64,000 bases of DNA from Armigeres subalbatus (taxonomy: Eukaryota > Arthropoda > Insecta > Diptera > Culicidae), in assembly GCF_024139115.2 (NCBI RefSeq), contig NC_085139.1, positions 142,127,271 through 142,191,270 of the forward strand. The letters run 5' to 3'. Of the stretch, positions 36,243 through 48,830 are shown piece by piece. Position 1 is the first letter of the stretch, and each line of letters begins with the position of its first letter. The notes under the pieces were generated by a model. It searched no databases. It was not told the origin of the DNA and saw only the letters and a program-made list of their open reading frames with translations. The position numbers and the translations under genes were made by a program.

Positions 36243-39189
36243 TGAAGAATGAAGAATGAAGAATGAAGAATGAAGAATGAAGAATGAAGAATGAAGAATG
36301 AAGAATGAAGAATGAAGAATGAAGAATGAAGAATGAAGAATGAAGAATGAAGAATGAAGAATGAAGAATGAAGAATGAAGAATGAAGAATGAAGAATGAA
36401 GAATGAAGAATGAAGAATGAAGAATGAAGAATGAAGAATGAAGAATGAAGAATGAAGAATGAAGAATGAAGAATGAAGAATGAAGAATGAAGAATGAAGA
36501 ATGAAGAATGAAGAATGAAGAATGAAGAATGAAGAATGAAGAATGAAGAATGAAGAATGAAGAATGAAGAATGAAGAATGAAGAATGAAGAATGAAGAAT
36601 GAAGAATGAAGAATGAAGAATGAAGAATGAAGAATGAAGAATGAAGAATGAAGAATGAAGAATGAAGAATGAAGAATGAAGAATGAAGAATGAAGAATGA
36701 AGAATGAAGAATGAAGAATGAAGAATGAAGAATGAAGAACGAAGAATGAAGAATGAAGAATGAAGAATGAAGAATGAAGAATGAAGAATGAAGAATGAAG
36801 AATGAAGAATGAAGAATGAAGAATGAAGAATGAAGAATGAAGAATGAAGAATGAAGAATGAAGAATGAAGAATGAAGAATGAAGAATGAAGAATGAAGAA
36901 TGAAGAATGAAGAATGAAGAATGAAGAATGAAGAATGAAGAATGAAGAATGAAGAATGAAGAATGAAGAATGAATGAAGAATGAAGAATGAAGAATGAAG
37001 AATGAAAGAATGAAGAATGAAGAATGAAGAATGAAGAATGAAGAATGAAGAATGAAGAATGAAGAATGAAGAATGAAGAATGAAGAATGAAGAATGAAGA
37101 ATGAAGAATGAAGAATGAAGAATGAAGAATGAAGAATGAAGAATGAAGAATGAAGAATGAAGAATGAAGAATGAAGAAATGAAGAATGAAGAATGAAGAA
37201 TGAAGAATGAAGAATGAAGAATGAAGAATGAAGAATGAAGAATGAAGAATGAAGAATGAAGAATGAAGAATGAAGAAGAATGAAGAATGAAGAATGAAGA
37301 ATGAAGAATGAAGAATGAAGAATGAAGAATGAAGAATGAAGAATGAAGAATGAAGAATGAAGAATGAAGAATGAAGAATGAAGAATGAAGAATGAAGAAT
37401 GAAGAATGAAGAATGAAGAATGAAGAATGAAGAATGAAGAATCAAGAATGAAGAATGAAGAATGAAGAATGAAGAATGAAGAATGAAGAATGAAGAATGA
37501 AGAATGAAGAATGAAGAATGAAGAATGAAGAATGAAGAATGAAGAATGAAGAATGAAGAATGAAGAATGAAGAATGAAGAATGAAAGAATGAAGAATGAA
37601 GAATGAAGAATGAAGAATGAAGAATGAAGAATGAAGAATGAAGAATGAAGAATGAAGAATGAAGAATGAAGAATGAAGAATGAAGAATGAAGAATGAAGA
37701 ATGAAGAATGAAGAATGAAGAATGAAGAATGAAGAATGAAGAATGAAGAATGAAGAATGAAGAATGAAGAATGAAGAATGAAGAATGAAGAATGAAGAAT
37801 GAAGAATGAAGAATGAAGAATGAAGAATGAAGAATGAAGAATGAAGAATGAAGAATGAAGAATGAAGAATGAAGAATGAAGAAATGAAGAATGAAGAATG
37901 AAGAATGAAGAATGAAGAATGAAGAATGAAGAATGAAAAATGAAGAATGAAGAATGAAGAATGAAGAATGAATGAAGAATGAAGAATGAAGAATGAAGAA
38001 TGAAGAATGAAGAATGAAGAATGAAGAATGAAGAATGAAGAATGAAGAATGAAGAATGAAGAATGAAGAATGAAGAATGAAGAATGAAGAATGAAGAATG
38101 AAGAATGAAGAAGAATGAAGAATGAAGAATGAAGAATGAAGAATGAAGAATGAAGAATGAAGAATGAAGAATGAAGAATGAAGAATGAAGAATGAAGAAT
38201 GAAGAATGAAGAATGAAGAATGAAGAATGAAGAATGAAGAATGAAGAATGAAGAATGAAGAATGAAGAATGAAGAATGAAGAATGAAGAATGAAGAATGA
38301 AGAATGAAGAATGAAGAATGAAGAATGAAGAATGAAGAATGAAGAATGAAGAATGAAGAATGAAGAATGAAGAATGAAGAATGAAGAATGAAGAATGAAG
38401 AATGAAGAATGAAGAATGAAGAATGAAGAATGAAGAATGAAGAATGAAGAATGAAGAATGAAGAATGAAGAATGAAGAATGAAGAATGAAGAATGAAGAA
38501 TGAAGAATGAAGAATGAAGAATGAAGAAATGAAGAATGAAGAATGAAGAATGAAGAATGAAGAATGAAGAATGAAGAATGAAGAATGAAGAATGAAGAAT
38601 GAAGAATGAAGAATGAAGAATGAAGAATGAAGAATGAAGAATGAAGAATGAAGAATGAAGAATGAAGAATGAAGAATGAAGAATGAAGAATGAAGAATGA
38701 AGAATGAAGAATGAAGAATGAAGAATGAAGAATGAAGAATGAAGAATGAAGAATGAAGAATGAAGAATGAAGAATGAAGAATGAAGAATGAAGAATGAAG
38801 AATGAAGAATGAAGAATGAAGAATGAAGAATGAAGAATGAAGAATGAAGAATGAAGAATGAAGAATGAAGAATGAAGAATGAAGAATGAAGAATGAAGAA
38901 TGAAGAATGAAGAATGAAGAATGAAGAATGAAGAATGAAGAATGAAGAATGAAGAATGAAGAATGAAGAATGAAGAATGAAGAATGAAGAATGAAGAATG
39001 AAGAATGAAGAATGAAGAATGAAGAATGAAGAATGAAGAATGAAGAATGAAGAAGAATGAAGAATGAAGAATGAAGAATGAAGAATGAAGAATGAAGAAT
39101 GAAGAATGAAGAATGAAGAATGAAGAATGAAGAATGAAGAATGAAGAATGAAGAATGAAGAATGAAGAATGAAGAATGAAGAATGAAGA

Positions 39190-39250
39190 ATGCTGAATGA
39201 GGAATGAAGAATTTCGAATGAGGTCATCATGCCATCATGACGAATGAAAA
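39190..39250 (+). repeat. Non-satellite island in array 2
   Basis: Regular units give way to GCTGAATGAGGAATG, then TTTCGAATGAGG, then TCATCATGCCATCATGACG, before returning to GAAAAATGAAG. The middle contains a direct repeat of CATCATG. It is the only place inside the array with a run that is not explained by the 7-bp unit. Confidence 0.7.
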
Positions 39251-42200
39251 ATGAAGAATGAAGAATGAAGAATGAAGAATGAAGAATGAAGAATGAATGA
39301 AGAATGAAGAATGAAGAATGAAGAATGAAGAATGAAGAATGAAGAATGAAGAATGAAGAATGAAGAATGAAGAATGAAGAATGAAGAATGAAGAATGAAG
39401 AATGAAGAATGAAGAATGAAGAATGAAGAATGAAGAATGAAGAAAAAAGAATGAAGAATGAAGAATGAAGAATGAAGAATGAAGAATGAAGAATGAAGAA
39501 TGAAGAATGAAGAATGAAGAATGAAGAATGAAGAATGAAGAATGAAGAATGAAGAATGAAGAATGAAGAATGAAGAATGAAGAATGAAGAATGAAGAATG
39601 AAGAATGAAGAATGAAGAATGAAGAAATGAAGAATGAAGAATGAAGAATGAAGAATGAAGAATGAAGAATGAAGAATGAAGAATGAAGAATGAAGAATGA
39701 AGAATGAAGAATGAAGAATGAAGAATGAAGAATGAAGAATGAAGAATGAAGAATGAAGAATGAAGAATGAAGAATGAAGAATGAAGAATGAAGAATGAAG
39801 AATGAAGAATGAAGAATGAAGAATGAAGAATGAAGAATGAAGAATGAAGAAGAATGAAGAATGAAGAATGAAGAATGAAGAATGAAGAATGAAGAATGAA
39901 GAATGAAGAATGAAGAATGAAGAATGAAGAATGAAGAATGAAGAATGAAGAATGAAGAATGAAGAATGAAGAATGAAGAATGAAGAATGAAGAATGAAGA
40001 ATGAAGAATGAAGAATGAAGAATGAAGAAGAAGAATGAAGAATGAAGAATGAAGAATGAAGAATGAAGAATGAAGAATGAAGAATGAAGAATGAAGAATG
40101 AAGAATGAAGAATGAAGAATGAAGAATGAAGAATGAAGAATGAAGAATGAAGAATGAAGAATGAAGAATGAAGAATGAAGAATGAAGAATGAAGAATGAA
40201 GAATGAAGAATGAAGAATGAAGAATGAAGAATGAAGAATGAAGAATGAAGAATGAAGAATGAAGAATGAAGAATGAAGAATGAAGAATGAAGAATGAAGA
40301 ATGAAGAATGAAGAATGAAGAATTGAAGAATGAAGAATGAAGAATGAAGAATGAAGAATGAAGAATGAAGAATGAAGAATGAAGAATGAAGAATGAAGAA
40401 TGAAGAATGAAGAATGAATGAAGAATGAAGAATGAAGAATGAAGAATGAAGAATGAAGAATGAAGAATGAAGAATGAAGAATGAAGAATGAAGAATGAAG
40501 AATGAAGAATGAAGAATGAAGAATGAAGAATGAAGAATGAAGAATGAAGAATGAAGAATGAAGAATGAAGAATGAAGAATGAAGAATGAAGAATGAAGAA
40601 TGAAGAATGAAGAATGAAGAATGAAGAATGAAGAATGAAGAATGAAGAATGAAGAATGAAGAAGAATGAAGAATGAAGAATGAAGAATGAAGAATGAAGA
40701 ATGAAGAATGAAGAATGAAGAATGAATGAAGAATGAAGAATGAAGAATGAAGAATGAAGAATGAAGAATGAAGAATGAAGAATGAAGAATGAAGAATCAA
40801 GAATGAAGAATGAAGAATGAAGAATGAAGAATGAAGAATGAAGAATGAAGAATGAAGAATGAAGAATGAAGAATGAAGAATGAAGAATGAAGAATGAAGA
40901 ATGAAGAATGAAGAATGAAGAATGAAGAATGAAGAATGAAGAATGAAGAATGAAGAATGAAGAATGAAGAATGAAGAATGAAGAATGAAGAATGAAGAAT
41001 GAAGAATGAAGAATGAAGAATGAAGAATGAAGAATGAAGAATGAAGAATGAAGAATGAAGAATGAAGAATGAAGAATGAAGAATGAAGAATGAAGAATGA
41101 AGAATGAAGAAATGAAGAATGAAGAATGAAGAATGAAGAATGAAGAATGAAGAATGAAGAATGAAGAATGAAGAATGAAGAATGAAGAATGAAGAATGAA
41201 GAATGAAGAATGAAGAATGAAGAATGAAGAATGAAGAATGAAGAATGAAGAATGAAGAATGAAGAATGAAGAATGAAGAATGAAGAATGAAGAATGAAGA
41301 ATGAAGAATGAAAAATGAAGAATGAAGAATGAAGAATGAAGAATGAAGAATGAAGAATGAAGAATGAAGAATGAAGAATGAAGAATGAAGAATGAAGAAT
41401 GAAGAATGAAGAATGAAGAATGAAGAATGAAGAATGAAGAATGAAGAATGAAGAATGAAGAATGAAGAATGAAGAATGAAGAATGAAGAATGAAGAATGA
41501 AGAATGAAGAATGAAGAATGAAGAATGAATGAAGAATGAAGAATGAAGAATGAAGAATGAAGAATGAAGAATGAAGAATGAAGAATGAAGAATGAAGAAT
41601 GAAGAATGAAGAATGAAGAATGAAGAATGAAGAATGAAGAATGAAGAATGAAGAATGAATGATGAAGAATGAAGAATGAAGAATGAAGAATGAAGAATGA
41701 AGAATGAAGAATGAAGAATGAAGAATGAAGAATGAAGAATGAAGAATGAAGAATGAAGAATGAAGAATGAAGAATGAAGAATGAAGAATGAAGAATGAAG
41801 AATGAAGAATGAAGAATGAAGAATGAAGAATGAAGAATGAAGAATGAAGAATGAAGAATGAAGAATGAAGAATGAAGAATGAAGAATGAAGAATGAAGAA
41901 TGAAGAATGAAGAATGAAGAATGAAGAATGAAGAATGAAGAATGAAGAATGAAGAATGAAGAATGAAGAATGAAGAATGAAGAATGAAGAATGAAGAATG
42001 AAGAATGAAGAATGAAGAATGAAGAATAAAGAATGAAGAATGAAAGAATGAAGAATGAAGAATGAAGAATGAAGAATGAAGAATGAAGAATGAAGAATGA
42101 AGAATGATAAATGAAGAATGAAGAATGAAGAATGAAGAATGAAGAATGAAGAATGAAGAATGAAGAATGAAGAATGAAGAATGAAGAATGAAGAATGAAG

Positions 42201-43069
42201 AATGAAGAATGAAGAATGAAGAATGAAGAATGAAGAATGAAGAATGAAGAATGAAGAATGAAGAATGAAGAATGAAGAATGAAGAATGAAGAATGAAGAA
42301 TGAAGAATGAAGAATGAAGAATAAAGAATGAAGAATGAAGAATGAAGAATGAAGAATGAAGAATGAAGAATGAAGAATGAAGAATGAAGAATGAAGAATG
42401 AAGAATGAAGAATGAAGAATGAAGAATGAAGAATGAAGAATGAAGAATGAAGAATGAAGAATGAAGAATGAAGAATGAAGAATGAAGAATGAAGAATGAA
42501 GAATGAAGAATGAAGAATGAAGAATGAAGAATGAAGAATGAAGAATGAAGAATGAAGAATGAAGAATGAAGAATGAAGAATGAAGAATAAAGAATGAAGA
42601 ATGAAGAATGAAGAATGAAGAATGAAGAATGAAGAATGAAGAATGAAGAATGAAGAATGAAGAATGAAGAATGAAGAATGAAGAATGAATGAAGAATGAA
42701 GAATGAAGAATGAAGAATAAAGAATGAAGAATGAAGAATGAAGAATGAAGAATAAAGAATGAAGAATGAAGAATGAAGAATGAAGAATGAAGAATGAAGA
42801 ATGAAGAATGAAGAATGAAGAATGAAGAATGAAGAATGAAGAATGAAGAATGAAGAATGAAAAATGAAGAATGAAGAATGAAGAATGAAGAATGAAGAAT
42901 GAAGAATGAAGAATGAAGAATGAAGAATAAAGAATGAAGAATGAAGAATGAAGAATGAAGAATGAAGAATTGAGAATGAAGAATGAAGAATAAAGAATGG
43001 AGAATGAAGAATGAAGAATGAAGAATGAAGAATGAAGAATGAAGAATGAAGATTGAATAATGAAGAATG

Positions 43070-45677
43070 ACCGTTAATAATCATTGCTATATGTTTAAAT
43101 ACTTCGGCATCTTTATTACTTAAGTACCCTAAATTCCCTTCTTTTCCTACTGTATTTTTGAATTCGATAACAGTAACCAAGCTAACATTGTTGTGTAAGA
43201 ATCATGAAAAAATGTCTAAGTTAGAATAATGAACACCATTGGCACTACCAATAGAGGTAATAACTAATGACCCAATTATCTCAAATTGAAATATGTTTTC
43301 CAGTGATGTTAATAAGAGATTTCTGGAAAACAATCAGATGCTTTCAATGCGGAACTGAGATCCATCCATGCCCTGTGAAGTTGCTAGTAACTATCAGTGC
43401 ACAATTGAGAACCATGTGGGTCTGCGGGAGCATTTTATAAGACTGTGAAGTTATTTGGCCGCAAGGTGCACTATTTTTTGTACGCACATATACGTATGCA
43501 TCCACACATAATGCTAAAAAAGGCGATTTCGCCTTCGGACAATTCGGGCACTAGAACAAATGGAACCGCAGCAACAATCTCCATCTATGCTTTATTACCA
43601 GTCTGTTGAAGGAAGAAGGAAGAAATGATCAAGAACTGAAATACATTTTCATGTAGGTACATACATTAATAGGATCTAGATACGCCTTGTTAAGAAAAGT
43701 GCAAGGCATGAGTTCCAACGAGTGACGAAATGACTTTAATCTAAAAAGAGACATCGACCGCATGAAAAAAGACTTAATCATTCCATAGTTTTTCTTACTG
43801 ATATTTGAAAAATCTCAGATAGAATAGGTATTCATTAGTAGCTATGATTGAAAATTTCTAAATATCAAGCATTGGACGTGCAGTTGGCCGGACATGGAAC
43901 AAGTTATTCGAATCCCATCAAACAGTGTGGGTCTAGTCTAGTTAGTTTCCAACGTTATAGATATGGAGCCCGTAAGAAGCAGTGCAGATACCTGCACGAC
44001 AGGTCTGCAATCAAATTAACTGATTGCAATAGTTCGACAAGTATCTATCACCTTACTCGCAAAGGTAACACCCCTATCGATTGAATGATAGTCACCTGCA
44101 ATTTGCTCTTTCTAAATAAATTGAAAGATAGAAAGGCATTTGGTTTTAAATTGGATAATTAAATTGGTGTTGCACATTTTCCAATAAGTGGGTATTGCAT
44201 TTACTGTGTCAAGAAGATCTGTTTACAGTTGGTGTTCAATAGGCAAACATGAAGTCTTTTGATTAACAAAATACGTGTGATTTTTTCAACACTGTAATTT
44301 GAAACTATGGGTATTAAATGTCGAAACAATTCCTTCACGATTCGGAATAAACTTTCTTCTCATTCTAATTCATCAGGAAATCGGATTCTTAAGACTTAAC
44401 ACAAACACACTAGTTGGCGGACTTCTCTTGTATTTTTGACTATTGTTAATATGTATACAAAGGAAACGGAACACCGCAAAGAATATTCTGGAAACCACCA
44501 CACAGCAAAACTATTGCGAGCTTACATTGAGAAAAATGAAATTTTGCGAATGTGTATTCTGCACCGACACCGTGTTTATTTTCCGCATCCAATTATTGGC
44601 ATTGGAAAATAATTAAATTTATGATCATTTTTGTCTAGGCGCTTTCCAACTTATGGGTTTCTTAGTTGAGAAAAGGTGTATGCCACTGGTGGCATAAAGA
44701 ACTATAGATTACTTTAGAAGTAATAACATATGTTACTGTGTATGTTATTGTTGTAGTTTTCATTATATAGTCCATGGCTAGACTTAGCTGGAACTGGTAA
44801 AAATCGTATGGTATGACATTTGATTACTTTTTGTTTCGTCTTAATCTGCAACAATATTTCCACCACATGATATACTTGAGAAAGCCGTAATAGCCTGTTC
44901 AAATTACGGGGTTTCCTTCGTGATATAATGTTAAGTGACGAAAAGATGCGTTCACTCATATCAAGATACTCTTTACCATGTCATAAAGCTTGTAATTTGA
45001 ACGGACAATAAGAGACTGATCATCAAACAAAACGGTGTCCGATATGTCAAAACATTTCGGAGTTTCACTTCATAAAAATTTCGTCACAACGGATGGGCGT
45101 CTTGTGATTTTGTGACTCACACTAACGGTGTTCGAGTCATATTGACCCGGATTTGGCTTAACAATATCTCAGGCATTTCTCAGCAAAATTACAAAGTACA
45201 AAAAACCCATTGTGTCCATACAAGTCCTTAGAGGCGATTACGATTAATATATGTTGAAAATGTTCTACAAATCATTCTGAAACTCATAGTGATGAACTCT
45301 CAAGTAATTTTTGAAAAATCACTCAAATAAAGGAATAAATAAATTCTGTAGCCCAGCCAAATAGGTCTACCACGTCAAATACGCTTAGTACAAATTGAAT
45401 TGTAATCCATTGTGCCCATATAAGTCCTTAGAGTTCATGCGTATTATTCACGTTTCATCTACCGACAAATAGGATTCCCTTTGTACTACAAATTTTTCAA
45501 AAGTTCGGATCAATGGGTCTACTCAAGATATCATGCGTATTATTTACAATTTAGATAAATCTAAGTAACATTATCTTAGTTCTCCAAGTCATTCTGGACT
45601 TTATAACTATTGCTCGCTCTATCGGTCCTATTACACTAACGATTTAGATATCAGTTCAATCAAAGTTATTTGCCTAT
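43070..45677. other. AT-rich intergenic sequence with weak repeats
   Basis: No gene is recognisable; the longest open frames are about 80 codons and resemble nothing I know. Two similar 28-base segments lie 200 bp apart at 45206-45233 and 45406-45433 (sharing CCATTGTG, then AAGTCCTTAGAG), which suggests a diverged direct repeat. A short perfect hairpin AAGGCGA-TT-TCGCCTT lies near 43518-43533. Confidence 0.5.
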
Positions 45678-46943
45678 TTCCGGGGATTAAACCACCCGAC
45701 TTGCGTTGCGTTGCGTTGTTGCGTTGTAACGGAGTATTTCGTAGATTGCATACTGATAGTTGTCATGTATATTCTTTACCTTTCTTACCCCAATTGCTTA
45801 TGGATTTCCATTTGGGATTCAATGGAAATCCAATTGGGGGTCCAAAATGATAAAACATGGAAGCTATCATTGCCGGCCACGCCCATCTTCTCCGTTACTA
45901 GGAAAGGGAAGGAAATGATGATATGACATCTACTTAACGAGAGGCCAGCGACTCACCGACGCCCTCATAGATGTCAAGGAATTGGATGGTGGGTAGGGTA
46001 TGTGGTTTAGGAGTATCATTATAAGCAAATGATAGAAAACTTGTGGAAATACGTTGGGAGTGACTTTGCTAAGAAATTTATGTCACCCATTATCCTTGCC
46101 GATGATTTTCCTCGGATGGGGCGAAGGTATTAGCCTTGCCCTGGCTAATAGCCTAGGTTTAAGCGCCTTTGCTCGCTCTCTGAAATGAAAAAGAGCAAAA
46201 AGAAATTAAATTCCCCTTCCCCCCTGATATGATAATGATTTTGATCAACAAATGAATTCTAAGTGGATGAATAAATGATCAAACGGCTGCAAACAAGCCT
46301 CTATTGTCGTAGCAGAAGCAAACCCGCCTCAATACGACAGGCAGAAGCACATGTTTGTGATTCAAAGCTCCCATACGAATGATCCAGAAATATCTACATA
46401 ACTCGAGAACTAATCAGAGGATAAATAAATTTTAGGCGAAGCAAAGTTCGTCGGGTCTGGTAGTACTACATATAAGTACGCCAAGTTGATGCAATTTACT
46501 AAATAATGTAATAATAGCTAAAGGCACTCACCTTGTTGCAAAAGTTCTTACCCTCTTCCCGATATACTTATGGAGCTGGATCATTCTACATCCCATGAAT
46601 ATTTCTCTGACACGGCAGTTGTCATTAGCGAAACAGGAGGCACGCCACCGATCCGTTGGAAGTCATTAACAGCCACCCGCCGCGGAACTGAATGAATAGT
46701 TGTAGGGCTGTACGTCCGGCATCTCGTGGATCCAACATGCTTTGGAAATTCATTTCCAAACTTCGGTCATCCGGGTTTGTTTGATTTCTGCACTAATAAT
46801 TTCGTCCATTACGGTAATCGATAGTTGAAATTTTTTTTTTGTTTTGACGCGTGGAAAATTTTGAGTCTTTACACAGCCACGACTTACTTCGATCTCCAGT
46901 TACCTACGAGCAACGCCTTCCGGGGATTAAACCACCCGACTTG
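45678..46943. mobile_element. Dispersed repeat of about 1.2 kb bounded by 26-bp direct repeats
   Basis: An identical 26-base segment starting TTCCGGGGATTAAACC lies at 45678-45703 and 46918-46943. Between them are 1,214 bases that start with GCGTTGCGTTGCGTTG and end GAGCAACGCC. The right copy continues into a tRNA-derived SINE, so either the inner unit inserted into the SINE's 3' end and duplicated 26 bases, or the 26-base word belongs to both repeats. The interior has a CCCCAATTG/GGATTTCCAT hairpin at 45788-45839 but no coding capacity. I do not know the family. Confidence 0.5.
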
Positions 46944-47277
46944 GACATTAATTTACAATGTTGTGAAAACTCATATGTGAATATGTACGTTATGTGGAAG
47001 ATATTGATTTGGAAAATGTATTGGAGGTAACCACTTTCCCTTCGATGGGACTCGAACCCATGACCCTACCGTACGCTAGACTGGTGCTTTAACCAACTAA
47101 GGTACGAACGACCTCCGTCGGTCTTCGCAACCTAGTGGCTACTGAACGAGCTCGATATTCCCAAATCGAACGCATAGTCGAATCACTCGCAATCTATTTC
47201 TCAAGCCAACACTTACGCACATACGTGAAAGAGGAAAACCTATACTTTCGTATAGTGAGTGTTTTAGAGACACTGGT
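46918..47277 (-). mobile_element. tRNA-derived SINE-like repeat
   Basis: On the - strand, 47118-47035 has a tRNA-like core. A box A-like TTAGTTGGTTAAAGCACC is followed about 30 bases later by a box B GGGTTCGAGTCCC, the internal RNA polymerase III promoter arrangement. The downstream part runs to AAGTCGGGTGGTTTAATCCC at 46922-46941. Upstream sequence to about 47277 may belong to a composite 5' part. The surrounding non-tRNA sequence and a poorly formed acceptor stem argue against a functional tRNA gene. Confidence 0.65.
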
Positions 47278-48830
47278 TTTTTGAAAATAGGCCTCTTTAG
47301 ACAAAAACACCTCTTCGGACAAAGATACGACCGCAAATTGAACGTAGAATTACGTATAGGCTAGATGTACCAGTCGTGGCTATAGCACAAGTTGTCGCAC
47401 TAGTGGTTTATATGCGAGATGGCCAATCAAATCACCACAAAACAGATCGATAAATAATATTCATATGATACGATAACACCTTTGATCTCCTCCAAAACAA
47501 GCAAAGCATAATTGTAAAAATTGATTTTGCTTAATTTTTGACGTCCTTTGCACCAGCTGTCGCACTAGTGATTCCTATTTGGCCAATCCCATAAGAAACA
47601 ATGGGATTTGCCAAATAAGGAACCAAAATTAGGAATAGTGCCACAACTGGTGCACGCGTTCCTATTATGGATTAATCAATTTTGAAGACTATAACAAATT
47701 TTATTGTGGTTTTCACAGCTGTTCTAAGGAGCAGGAAGTAAAACCTTTCGTTTGATATATGAAGTCGACCCGCATGCCTTACTGTAAATGCGTCGTTCAA
47801 TATGCCGCCGACTTCTGAGCACGAGTCAAACAATACAGTATTCGTGAATCTGGTACCAAAACGTACACCAATTACTGCAAGACCCGCAGAATAACTAAAT
47901 GTTAGTTTGCGAGGAATTGTATCTAACGAGAAATTTTAGAAGTATAAAAAAAAGATTTTCTATATAAAGTTTTCCACTGTTTTTCTGCTGTTCAATTAGA
48001 TTCAAAACAAAACAGCATAATAAATTATTCGTTTTGCAAAACAACGCTTGCGTTGTAGCATTTCGGGACATCGACCTTTGGCATTAATTGTTTTGTATCT
48101 GGTTCATTTCCGGGTGAGGTGTATGCTTTACCCTGGATTTACGCAGAAAATCGTGTAGAAAGCAACAAGCTAATGCTATTTTGGTTACTTTCCCAGGACA
48201 CAACAGAACCGTGAAGACAATATCCCTAATGCTTGCTCTACTTTCACTCTGGCATTCGATCAAGGAAGAGTCAATGAATCATTTCCAATGTATTAAATAA
48301 TATCTATTTATAATAATTTACTATTGATAATTTTCTAACTAACAATTACGCAATCGGTTCCGGTAAATCAACCAAACCTATAAGTGCATCGCAAGCCTTG
48401 AAGTCAAATAAATGCAACAACAAGAGATTTTGAGAAGAGTAAAATATCATTGTACTAAAGACACATAAACTAAAATTACAAATAATATCAATGACATACA
48501 GCTGCGTGGTTCTGCATCGCCTATGCGTACAACCTGATTCAAATTAAACTAATATAAAAGAAGAGGGTTGTATCAAAGATACAAGGGCAAATTGAAGGTA
48601 GAATTATGAACATATAGGGGAACTGTTCCCTTTTCCATCTCACTGAACATTTATTCATCTCATCGCAAAACGAAGAAATAAAGCACCAATCTCGTCGCTT
48701 TTTTTTTGCTAACACGCTGGTGAAAAAAATCACAAAAATAATCAACAAACCAAATTCATTTTCATTGCTTGTAGCCTTCGCTCCATGGCTTAGATTATAA
48801 AGCATTAATTGTTAATCATTTAAGACGTTA
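47278..48830. other. Intergenic sequence with a long hairpin, no gene recognised
   Basis: The word GTTGTCGCACTAGTG at 47391 is nearly repeated at 47556 as GCTGTCGCACTAGTG. The second copy forms the left arm of the hairpin at 47549-47656. The rest, to 48830, is AT-rich with no support for a gene. Confidence 0.5.
47549..47656. repeat. Long nested hairpin, about 108 bp
   Basis: The inner stem TATTTGGCCAATCCCAT (47576-47592) pairs with ATGGGATTTGCCAAATA (47601-47617) at 16 of 17 positions across the loop AAGAAACA. Outside it, GCACCAGCTGTCGCACTA on the left pairs imperfectly with the inverted form near 47632-47656 (GCACCAGTTGTGGCACTA on the other strand). The right arm has about 16 extra bases. 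It could be a MITE or a small-RNA precursor; the sequence alone does not decide. Confidence 0.75.

Larger units (their letters stand above)
24382..43069 (+). repeat. Satellite array 2, (GAAGAAT)n, about 18.7 kb
   Basis: The same 7-bp unit and orientation as array 1, about 2,670 units. It is much more regular. The centre (about 31-42 kb) differs from the consensus almost only by single-base or short indels. Substituted units (GAATAAAG, GGAGAATG, GAAAAATG) concentrate at 24.5-30.7 kb and 42.0-43.07 kb. The right edge decays through TTGAGAATG, GATTGAATAATG and then unique sequence. Minus-strand open frames up to about 4,100 codons encode only HSSFFIL repeats, because ATTCTTC has no stop in any frame; on the + strand TGA occurs in every frame each 21 bases. 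Confidence 0.98.

Noticed and set aside
4895..43069. Telomeric repeat
   Set aside because: The array is interstitial on both sides, variable, and GAAGAAT does not match a telomerase-type G-rich repeat. Mosquito chromosome ends are not known to use it.
11564..43180. Very long minus-strand open frames (up to about 4,100 codons) of HSSFFIL repeats
   Set aside because: They arise because the ATTCTTC repeat has no stop codon in any frame. Two or three frames are open at once, indels in the array merely switch frames, and there is no non-repeat domain, so they are not genes.
43518..43533. Perfect hairpin AAGGCGA-TT-TCGCCTT as a transcription terminator
   Set aside because: Hairpin terminators of this type are bacterial. 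Here the context is eukaryotic and no gene is adjacent.
47035..47118. Functional tRNA gene (minus strand)
   Set aside because: Box A and box B are present, but the acceptor stem does not form well and the sequence continues into a repeat tail. A tRNA-derived SINE explains it better.
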